From Triparma columacea (lineage: Eukaryota > Sar > Bolidophyceae > Parmales > Triparmaceae): DNA of 19,376 bases. Shown here in pieces: positions 1 to 8,925 of this stretch. The DNA lies in the NCBI GenBank assembly GCA_030267965.1, contig BRYA01000032.1, forward strand, positions 1-19,376, given 5' to 3'. Every line of letters begins with the position of its first letter. Position 1 is the stretch's first letter. The notes beneath the pieces were generated by a model. That model was not told where the DNA came from. It worked only from the letters and a program-made list of their open reading frames with translations, and ran no database searches. The translations under genes and the position numbers were made by a program.

Positions 1-150
1 CCCCCTTTTTCAGCCCCTGAGGACAAAATTTTAAACTCGCCTAATTTGACCCAAATTTGGCCCCCCAACCTTTCTAGTACACTTTTAGACCAATATGCGT
101 CAAAAATCCACACACAAAAAAGGGCTGAAAAAGGGGGGTTATTCAGCCCT
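1..150. repeat. Nested inverted repeats at left edge
   Basis: Bases 1-16 (five C, five T, then CAGCCC) are the perfect reverse complement of 122-137. Inside the right arm a second perfect inverted repeat pairs AGGGCTGAA at 121-129 with TTCAGCCCT at 142-150 across a 12-nt spacer. Further CAGCCC motifs occur near 144 and 170. This could be the end of a foldback or MITE-like element, or a hairpin in a transcript. The window cuts the left side, so boundaries and target-site duplications cannot be judged. Confidence 0.45.
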
Positions 151-615
151 TTTGGCCATTTTGTTGTCCAGCCCTTAGACACACTGATGACACACTTACA
201 CCACCCCTCCTTATTCCATACCATACCCTCCTCACCACTTCTCTTTCCTCTCAACTCCTCTAACACACTTACACACTCACACACAAATACACTCACACAC
301 CACTCCACCTTATATTCTCCTCTCTGCTACTCTCTCCTCTCAACCCAAAACAACTACACAACCCCCCACAAGCCTCACTCCTCCTCTCGCCTCCTCCTTC
401 CCCTCACCTACACAATATTCTCCCCACTCACCCCCTTCTGTTACTCTCATTCTCCCACTTCCACATCCAACAAACCTCTTTATCATAACACACTTCTACA
501 CAGCGAAGCCTAGAACAAAGCAATGCAAAGTGCAAATAAACTAACAGTTTCCTACATACAACATTTCTCTAGTTTACCTCAACAGCTAGAAAGAATCCCT
601 TTGCTGCCAATCTCT
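1..615. other. Gene-free left edge, G-depleted on + strand
   Basis: I see no supportable gene here. The left end carries nested inverted repeats (listed separately). From 189 to 325 the plus strand contains no G at all, and to about 500 only a handful, made of CT and CA tracts with imperfect CA microsatellites near 264-308. The open frame that crosses 46-513 translates to Ser/Thr/His/Pro/Leu low complexity, as expected from such composition. The region lies just downstream of the minus-strand receptor kinase gene, so part of it may be that gene's 3' UTR, which would be G/U/A-rich RNA with almost no C. Confidence 0.6.
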
Positions 616-3600
616 TTACCCTTCATACTTGAGTCCAGCCAAAAGCATTGTCATCCCAGAACCATTGCTTTCATTCTCATCCTTGTCACTTTCCTTTTCC
701 TTGTCTTCTTCGGACTTAGTTTTAACCTCTTCTACCTTGAATGAAACTTTACTTTGTTTCACCTCCAATGGCTCTGGCATTATGCCATCATTTAAGAGTC
801 CATCTAGAAAGCTTGGTTTTATCCCAACCCCTTGGACTTCTGTACCTGCTCTTTTCCGTTGCTTCGCAGCCACCAACTTGTTTTTGTGAACAGGCTCAAT
901 AGTCCTAGGCTTTTCTTCCTTCTCACCCTGCTTCATCAGCAAACCCTTCATATTCTTTGTCTCCATGTCAAGCTTCATAAGCTTTTTCTGGAAAAACTTT
1001 ATCATTTCTTTGAATGATGGTCTCTCCTCAGGTTCTCTAACCCAGCACATTCTCATGATATCAGCAAGGTCTTTATCCTCTGCCTCCACCAACTTCAGAT
1101 CAGGTCTCCATCCGTTCCCTACCCTGTTCATCACTACCATTGGTCCCCACCCCTTCCTGAAGGCCTTCTTGATTTCTCCATCATAAAAGATTTCTAACAG
1201 CAGCATACCATAGGAGTAAATGTCTACCTCTTTTGAGTACATCCTGTCAACATCATCAGAACTAAATATCTCTGGCGCCATAAAGTAGGGGGTACCGACA
1301 GTTGTCATTGTTTTCTCTTGATCTCCTTCACTACCCAAATGCCTGCTCTCTCCAAAATCAGTAATCTTGGCCGTGAGATCATCGCTGATCAACACATTCG
1401 CGCATTTCAAGTCCCTGTGCACAATTGGAGGTTTCTTCCCATGAAGGAAGGCACAGCCCTTTGCTACCCCTAAAGCCCACTTTGTCTTCAAGCCAATCCC
1501 TTGGTTGATGAGATTGGAAAGGGTAGATCCTTTCTTAATTCTTGCAGTGTCAATCTTGTCATGGGCATCTAAAACCACTGGAGTTTTCTGCCAGCTGAGC
1601 AATTGAACGTGGTCTTTTTGGCCCTTGAGAAAGTCATCAAGACCTCCATTCTTACACAGCTCAAACATAATGCCGTGGTCTTCTAGCTCCCACACAACAC
1701 CAAGGCATTGAGCGATGTTGGGATGCCTCAGAGTTCCAATGAGCTTTAGCTCAAGGAAGAACCTCTCCAGAGTCTCTTGTGAGAGTGATGACGGAAGGAT
1801 CTCCTTGTAAGCACATTTTGTCCCGTGGTAGTCTGCCAAGAGCACATTTCCAAAAGCACCCTTGCCAAGAGAAACCATGTTTCCCTTCTTGTCTCTCTCA
1901 AACTCCAGCTCAAAGCTGTCAACCAGCAGAGAAGGCTCAATGCTATTTCTTGACATTTTACTAGCTGTGTCTCCACTGCTACTCTTGAAGGCTTCAATCT
2001 CCTTGCTCTTGTCAAAGTCCTTTCTAAGATCTGAGATCTGAGAGAGAAAGCCTGAAGCAAAAATGTTGACAAATGAGGATTGGATGTAGCCCTTTGGGTG
2101 GAAGTCGGGGGGTTGGGGGTTGGGGTTAGTTAGTGTGGAATACATTGTCGCTGTGACCTTCCCCATGAAATCCCTCTGCACTCTCCCCCCCACATTCCTC
2201 ATTGCGTCCACTCCTCACCTTCATGTCAATCTTTGCAGTAAATGTAAGTTTTGTCTGAGGCACATCTCCTATTGCGTCTGTTGGCTCGTATACATAGGTT
2301 GTCTGTGCTTCAACCAAGACATTACCTTTCTTGACAGGGTACTTCTTCTTCATGGCCTCAGAATCCAAATTGCTGATTATCATACTGCCATCTCCCTGCT
2401 TCTTCCAAGTCAATATGGTCCTTGAATCTCGAGCAGCCATCCCAGGGATTACCATATTTCTTGAAGTGATGTAGTAGAGGGTGTGAGGGTTGACATGCTC
2501 AACCTTCAAGTGTGTTACTCCTTTGCTTTTTGCATTTCGTAGGTATGTCCTACTATCGAGATGAACTACAGCCCAGGCTGCACCTTCCTCAGCAGTTGTG
2601 TCTAGAGTGGTTGAAGCAACAAGTGTTGCCACAACCTCTCCTTCTAAGTGGAACAACTTCATGTCAACTCTTTCGTCAGGGCTCTTTATGTTCTTTGCCT
2701 TGGTTTCAATTTCCTTGCACCTCAAATGCAATTCAATGCCCTTTTCGATTTGTTTCTCCTCTTCAGGTGTATAAGTTTGAACCTGGTTCTTCATTTTGTT
2801 TGCCGTCTTTGCAATTGTCATCTTGTCATATTGACTGTCACTCAGGACACCTTCTGCTGGAACAACAACTGAAAGCTTACTGTTTGCACTTGAAATGCCC
2901 TCTTTTGAAACAGCTGGGTGTTTGATGAAACAAAAGTAGCTGAAGAAAAGAGCTATAACCAAAACAGCTGCTGCAAGGCCAGCCAAAAGAGTGGAAATGC
3001 TGTCAGATTTGTCTTCATCTGTGTCAATTGCCATAGATGCAGTTTCATTGCAGTGAATTCCAGCAAACCCAGAGATACACTGGGTGCAGGTGCAGTTGCC
3101 TGTTGTGCCTCCAATTGTTCCACCATTGGTACAATAGAAGTTCCCATCTTTTCCCACATCAGTTGGCTTCAAAGTGGCTTGACAGTCAGAAGGAGTCTCG
3201 CAGTGAAAACCTTCAAACCCAGGGCTACACGTACAGGTGCAAGATTCTGCAACCCCACTGACTGTCCCCTTATTGATGCAGTAGAAGTTTCCTTGATTTT
3301 CAAGAGACCCGTCATCAGCAGGATTAGAGGTGGCATGACAGGAAGGGGTAGCGCAGTTTGGGCCATCAAATCCTTCATTGCAGGAAGAGCAGGTACATTG
3401 TCCTGCAATTCCTCCGATAGTTCCTCCATTTATGCAGAAGAAGTTCCCATTTTTCTCCAGAGAACCGTCATCAGAAGGATTGGCACTAGATACACAATTA
3501 AGGAAACACCAGGGAGCATCACCAGTGTAACCTTCTGCGCAGGTTTCACAGTGTGGACCACCAACATTGTCATAGCAAGAAGTGCACGTGCAAGACCCAG

Positions 3601-6600
3601 CAATACCACCAATGGTTCCTCCATTTATGCAGAAGAAGTTCCCATCACTCTTCAGAGAACCGTCATCAGAAGGATTGGCACTAGCTACGCAATCAAGGAA
3701 ACACCAGGGGGCATCACCACTGTAACCCTCTGTGCAGGTTTCACAGTGTGGACCGCCAACATTGTCATAGCAAGAAGTGCACGTGCAAGACCCAGGTATT
3801 CCGCCAACCTGCCCTCCATTGATGCAGTAAAAATTTCCGTCTGATCCGTCGTCTGTTGGTTCTGACGTTGCTTGGCAACTCTCGGCTATCTCACAGTGAG
3901 TACCACTGTAGTAAGTGTCACACAAAGTGCAGGTGCAAAATGAGCCAACCTCACTCCATCTACCCCCGATTTCCCCACCGTTAACGCAGTAGAATTTCCC
4001 GTTGGAGCCATCGTCAGAGGGGGAGCTACTGGCAACACAGGGATCGCCAAGGCAGCCAGAGTATGAGTGTTTATTGCCCCCTACAATGCCACTAGTGTCC
4101 AAAGTGGACCCTGAAAAAGGGAGAGAGGTAGGATGGAGAGAGGTAGGAATAGGAATTGGTGCAGCGGTAACATAAAGTGAGTTGTGGGGTTAGGAAAGAC
4201 TACATAATCCTCGTTCTTGTCTTACCTTGGATTGGAGTGTTGGAGGAGTAGGGAGAAGGGCACGTATTGTGGATGGTGATGGTTCCAGGAAAGCCTAGGC
4301 TGTTGTAAATATCATCGCCATTTCCTGAGTCTGCTGTGTTTCCAATGAAGCTTGTTCCGTAGATGTTGACATTAGTTCCACTTTCCTCTACAAAAATTGC
4401 TCCACCTCCACTACTACTACTTGTAGCTCTATTGTTGGAGAAGACTGAGAGCTCCAAGACCACTTCAGCATATTGGTAAATGAAAACCCCTCCACCAGAA
4501 CCATTAGCATACCCCTTGTCGAAGGTGAGAGCTCGGAGAATAAGTGTACCACTCCCAGTATTCCACACACTCATCCCTCTTCTTTCATTCTCTCCATCCA
4601 ACACACAGCTTGCATTATCCTCCACACACTTGACCTCTCCATTCAAGTTATATGTGGACAGCATGGTATCACTTTTTGCACAAGTCCCCTCTGAGCATTT
4701 ATACGACCAAACAGCTAGAATCGTAGTGTCACCATTCGCCATGATGGAGTTGCCAGTGTTTATTGTGGGATCGGGGTAGTCGCTGAAGTCGTAATAGTTG
4801 CTAATAGTGTTGAACAGTCCGTTCATATCGACCACATTCACCCCGCTCACTCCTGCTATGAGCAAGAAAAGGAAGAAAGCTAGGTTGAATCCCCTAATGT
4901 TTGCTATCACTTTGAAAGGAGAGCCCAAATTTGGATTTCTTGTTCTGCTCCTCTTTTCTCCTCTTCTTCCCCACCTACCCTGTACCTTGCCGTGCCTTCT
5001 TTTGCTCTTCCCTTTCGATCCTCCCTTCGCCTTGAAGAAGTTCGCCGCAATCCCGAACAAAATCGCAGCGAAAAGGGTTTCCAGAGTGAGATAGAGACAA
5101 ATCATCTCCACCTCCGAATTCCCCAATGCCTTGCTAGAATCGACCGCGCGCCTTGAATCGACGTTGAATACCGCATCCTTTATGCCTGAGAGAAGGTATA
5201 CCAAGCAACGCAGCGAAGTCTCACTTCTCTGGCAGCATTTTCCTAAACTGGAGGTCAGAGAGGTGATTTTTCCCCATTTCAACAGACTGTTCTTGTCTGC
5301 CCCGTCAGCATTCGTCTCATACTTGTCGTCTTCGACTCCCCTGAAGGTAGTGCTGGAGCTCGCATTGAAGGCACAGCTAGAACCGTAAATATGTGCCTCA
5401 CCAGAGGAGCTGCTCCTTCCCGACAAGACCGGCGTCTCATTCTTGTTACCACATGCGTCGCCGCAGTGGTCACAGTCACGCTCATCGCCCTCTTGATAAG
5501 CGTCGTCGTCGGCAGAGGCAGCAATAATCCCATGTGTGTGTCCAGCACCCCCAACATGAGCTTCTCCCCCTGGCCCTCTCTTGTGCTTTGTGTTGTCGTA
5601 GTTGTCATCGTCGCGACAATGATTTGCGCGACTAGACTCTGCAGTATGTATTCTCATCGGTATCAATGTCGGCAGTGTCGACGCTCCAACGTTCAAGCAC
5701 CTTGATGTTGAAATTTCCCTCTCCATCCCGATGCGGAGCTCTGAAGGCGCGGCAGTACCCGTTCCACAATCGCCAACCATTGTGAATGCACGCATATTAT
5801 TCTCCTCCGTAGCTGGACCGTCGATGGGACCATCGATGTGACCGAAGGGTAGGCTAGAACCGATGAGCATGTCCTTCAACTCGCACATCCCAAGTTTGAC
5901 CTGTGAAAGGAGCACGGCGTACCTCACGCGTCCAGCAGGAGGAGGGAAGGAACTTAGAACGTGAACGCCCACCACCCAACCGTTGAACGTGTTTAAGTTT
6001 AATCCAGGATGAGATTGAGGTCGGCCTGAGGTCTCGGCTGGAGGGTGAAGTGAGTGAGTTTGATGAAAATTCGAATTTACGAGAATACATACCCCGGCGG
6101 TCCCACAAACGACCAAAATGCCCACCTCCCTCCGCCTCCCCACACCTCGCACTCACCTCTACCGTCCTCTCCACCAGCCCTTTTCTCCAACCTCGCTTCA
6201 ACAAGATCTCGCCTCGCTCTCCCCTCAGCAGCGCTTACGGCACTCCCTTGGGCTTCAAGGCCTCCCCTCACGTAGGGAGGCTCAATTACTTGTAACAAGC
6301 GATGATGCTCCTCGACCTCTGAATCTCGCGTAACTTCGTCCCTCATCTTGCTCTCATCTTGCACACATTTCACACTTTTGTTGTCGAGAGGTGTCAACCT
6401 CTCGTCGTTAACCAGGAGCTCGCCCGTCCCCCCCGCCCGGAGGACGTTGAGCTTGTCGTAGGCATCGCTTGTCAATAATGTCCGAAAGACCTCCACGTCC
6501 TTGACATTTGTTTCTGATGAGCAACGGGAAGTGCGTTGGATTTTGAGTTAGACGAGAATGAATTGCTTTTTCAACGGCAGCACCGGCTGATCTTCAAGGG

Positions 6601-7684
6601 CGCTTAATGATCTCCCCTCGTCTACCCCCGCTTGTACTCACCTTGTCCGTCCCCTCCACCGTCCCCTCCACCGTCCCCTCCACCGTCCCCTCCACCGAGC
6701 TTTTTCAACGACACCTTTTCTCGATGCATGCTGCCCACTGCAGCACCGACGGTGGTACCGGGAGCTGCATGTCCTTTCTGCGGACGTGGCAACCAGGCAA
6801 TAAAGCTCGAGCGAAGGCACCCCATCGCCTGAAAGCCTGGCAGCGCTTCGTACTCAGCGCTTAATCCCACGCAACTTCCGTCCTCGATCCTCAGCTGTAA
6901 GGGTGGGGTCACTTGAACGAGCGTAATATCCCCATGCAAAGTAGAGACTAGCTGTGGTCCGTCGACCACTCCAAGCCTTGAAACGCTCTCTCTCAAAGCG
7001 TCCTCGTCGACGACGCAACTTTCAACCAACGCTTGGTCGACACTGACCTCATCGTCGATCAAAGCCATGCTCTTGTCGAAGCCGATGCTCCCCTCCTCAC
7101 ATTGCTCTGCAAGCTCGGGTACAGCGAGGCGACCACCCTCTTGCTTCGCAGTCTCAAATTTGTGCTGCAACCACTCGGAGTAGTTGGCCTGAACAGCAGC
7201 AGCGTTGAGATCCGCCTGGTCCTCATTGAGAACGATCTCTCTCCCCTCCTCCAAAACACTGAGGCCGCTGTTGAGAGGAAGGTCGTTCTTCACGTCAGAT
7301 GTGCCTTGGATTTGTTCGTCAAGCACATCACCCTGGCGTGCGTCTATGTTAAATGGTGTTAGAATCTGGTTTGCAGCGCCGCATGAAATCAGACGCTCGC
7401 GTTTCTTACCTTCCGTGTTTTTGCGTTGTCCTTGAGAGATTCCTCGCGAGCTGTCGCACAGAAGACTCAACATGAATAGGAGGAAGAAGGCGAGGAATAG
7501 GGGGAGGAATCTAGCAGATCTGGACCACGAAGCGAAGCGATGATGAGTCAGCTTGTCCGCAATACACGGTTATACTCCCTGTTGCTCCCATGCTAACAAA
7601 CGCGTCCCCAAAACTGCTTGCTTGGGCAACCCCCCCCACCCTCGGCTTTGGACATCCTGTTACATACCTGCAGTACCCTCTCAT
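616..7684 (-). CDS. Receptor-like START-domain protein kinase, 2121 aa, 7 exons
   Basis: Probably a membrane receptor kinase. Proposed exons: 7684-7668, 7519-7410, 7343-6642, 6513-6157, 6037-4226, 4110-2219, 2091-616. Donors are GTATG, GTAAG or GTGAG; phases match at every junction and the sum is 2122 codons with the stop. Residues: 1-28 signal peptide; about 30-706 unrecognised ectodomain; helices near 708-729 and 779-797 around a strongly basic loop; 885-985 Pmp-like beta-helix (GGGVFI, GGAIFV, FSNN, FIGN); 1024-1352 six EGF-like repeats; 1373-1395 helix; about 1482-1665 START; about 1700-2000 kinase with GKGAFG (1706), Lys1726, Glu1744, HRD (1855), DFG (1875), APE (1902), Arg1987, so likely active; charged tail. 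HRDLKCANVL is TKL-like. Basic residues fit the positive-inside rule with the kinase in the cytosol. Intron 7344-7409 (66 nt) has no stop and could be retained. Two adjacent genes remain possible, but no ATG lies between the second helix and Met707. Confidence 0.78.
3030..4040 (-). repeat. Six tandem EGF-like repeats, two nearly identical
   Basis: Within the receptor ectodomain the motif C-x-A-x3-P-x-DDGS, GNF(Y/F)CINGG, TIGG, CTCT, C, GPHCE recurs six times over about 330 residues. The spacing gives roughly 6-8 Cys per unit and a laminin/EGF-like look. Two neighbouring units are almost identical in DNA: the block starting at 3421 recurs at 3616, a 195-bp period (65 codons) with few differences. 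That indicates a recent tandem duplication or ongoing gene conversion. Such arrays usually bind protein or carbohydrate ligands; the ligand here is unknown. Confidence 0.8.
6647..6694 (-). repeat. 12-bp minisatellite encoding GGGD repeats
   Basis: The unit CCGTCCCCTCCA on the plus strand is repeated four times in a row with no mismatch. On the coding strand it gives a Gly-Gly-Gly-Asp tetrapeptide array at the end of exon 3 of the receptor gene, only four bases before the 5' splice site at 6641. Perfect short units suggest copy number variation by slippage. Confidence 0.85.
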
Positions 7685-7978
7685 CGTCACGCACTATGGT
7701 TTTAGTGTGAAGTGTGGGTGGGAATTTCGCCGCCGTAGCTCTAATGTCGTAATGTCCAAGTAACACTCTTGAAAACTTATTTGTTTCTCGAGCACTGGAG
7801 CCAGCTGAAACTCACTTTCAACTATTTGCTGCTCCCAGACTTTTCAACCTCGTAAGTATGTTTTGCATGCCCTATATCGTTTCAAACCAATACTAATCCT
7901 TCCTCCATCCTCTTCACCCGTCCCCTACCCCTTGCGCCTCCTCCTCCTCCTAATTTTCCAGAAGTTGCTCAAGATCCG
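7685..7978. promoter_or_regulatory. Shared promoter region of divergent genes, with a 5' UTR intron
   Basis: The receptor kinase gene reads left from 7684 and the EF-hand gene reads right from 7979. The interval must hold both promoters and the EF-hand 5' UTR. A good intron, GTAAGTATG at 7852 to TTTTCCAG at 7961 (110 nt), lies just before the EF-hand ATG. It is non-coding because a TGA precedes it in frame with no later ATG before 7979. No clear TATA box is visible. Confidence 0.5.
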
Positions 7979-8789
7979 ATGCCAACAACATCTGCTTTTG
8001 ATGTGTATGATTCTGCAAAGACGCGTCGCGATACCGTGACATTGACCGACTTTGAATCTGTGAGGAAGAAGTCTAGGAAATCTGTGGACGCCGTAGCATA
8101 TGAGCGTTCCAATTTCCTAACCCGTCGAAAGGCAATCCGCAACAAGGTGTGTGACTAGTGTCCATGGGGGTCCTAGCTTATCATCGGCTCCGGCGCCCTA
8201 ACCCTAGCTCCGATCGTACTCTCCCCTCTACCAGATGGTGAAGATCTTCAATGCCCTCGACACTGACAGTTCCGGCTCATTGACCCCAGACGAGCTGTAC
8301 TCTGGCGTCCTTATGATCCACCTGGAGCTTGCAAAGTACGTCGGCCCCGCGGCCTGCAAGCCCCCCAGCCGGACGGTCGTCGGTGACCTTTTCTGGGAGT
8401 TCGACGCTGACGACAGCGGGACTCTTGACAAGGAGGAGTTCTGCAACCTGACGATTATCCTCCTCTCAAACATCATGGGGAGGATCTTGTTCCAGTTCAG
8501 CATGACCATAGCGCTAGTGCCCTTCCTCGCCCCCCGCGTCCTCGTCCAGCTCGACGTCCTTCGCTTGAAGCTCGTGTCTTTGGACCCTTACAATCTAATC
8601 ACTTCTGTCACCTCCGCTTACAATGACACGCTGAAGTCCTACCCAATATTGGTGGACGCCGTGGCCAAGATCCCGGCTACACTTCCGGTCACACTCATCA
8701 GTGTTGTTATTGTTAGCCTCGTCGTTCCTAATGTCCTTAGCTTCTTCGACTTTATCCTCATTGATTGGGGGGGAAAGAAGAAGGTTTGA
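7979..8789 (+). CDS. EF-hand membrane protein, 240 aa, 2 coding exons
   Basis: Probably a calcium-sensing membrane protein. Coding exons 7979-8146 and 8235-8789 join in phase 0 over an 88-nt intron (donor GTGTGTGAC, branch CCCTAACC, acceptor CCAG). The start at 7979 is the first ATG after the 5' UTR intron. Two textbook EF-hand loops are present: DTDSSGSLTPDE at 65-76 and DADDSGTLDKEE at 113-124, both with every calcium ligand. They are followed by hydrophobic stretches near 128-160 and a strong membrane helix near 204-230. The protein ends KKKV, which fits the KKxx endoplasmic reticulum retrieval motif of type I proteins. The N terminus is basic, Ser-rich and without a signal peptide. I do not recognise the family beyond EF-hand. 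Confidence 0.85.
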
Positions 8790-8925
8790 AGCAACCCTAA
8801 CTGGGGAAGGGGATATGATCATAACACTACCATTAGCTTTTAACGAAAAGAGCACGCATTATCTTTCACCCCGCACCTAAACTCTCCTCCTAGCATCTCC
8901 CCTCCCCCTCCCCCCTCCTCCCCCC

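Noticed and set aside
46..513. 155-codon plus-strand frame
   Set aside because: Low-complexity Ser/Thr/His/Leu product of a G-depleted stretch; stop codons TAG and TGA are rare there simply because G is rare.
1480..1620. Unspliced intron in the kinase domain
   Set aside because: An insertion of about 42 residues separates the D and E helices, but no matching donor and acceptor pair removes it. The sequence is hydrophilic and in frame, so I treat it as a family insert.
2918..3844. 308-codon plus-strand frame
   Set aside because: It is the complement of the EGF-like repeat array; the regular Cys/Gly pattern of the minus strand leaves the opposite frame open. The minus strand gives recognisable domains and splices cleanly.
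2126..4102. EGF/START protein as a gene separate from the kinase
   Set aside because: The 658-residue frame begins with a non-ATG codon right after a CAG acceptor and ends inside an intron. Splicing at 2218/2092 completes the START domain and continues into the kinase.
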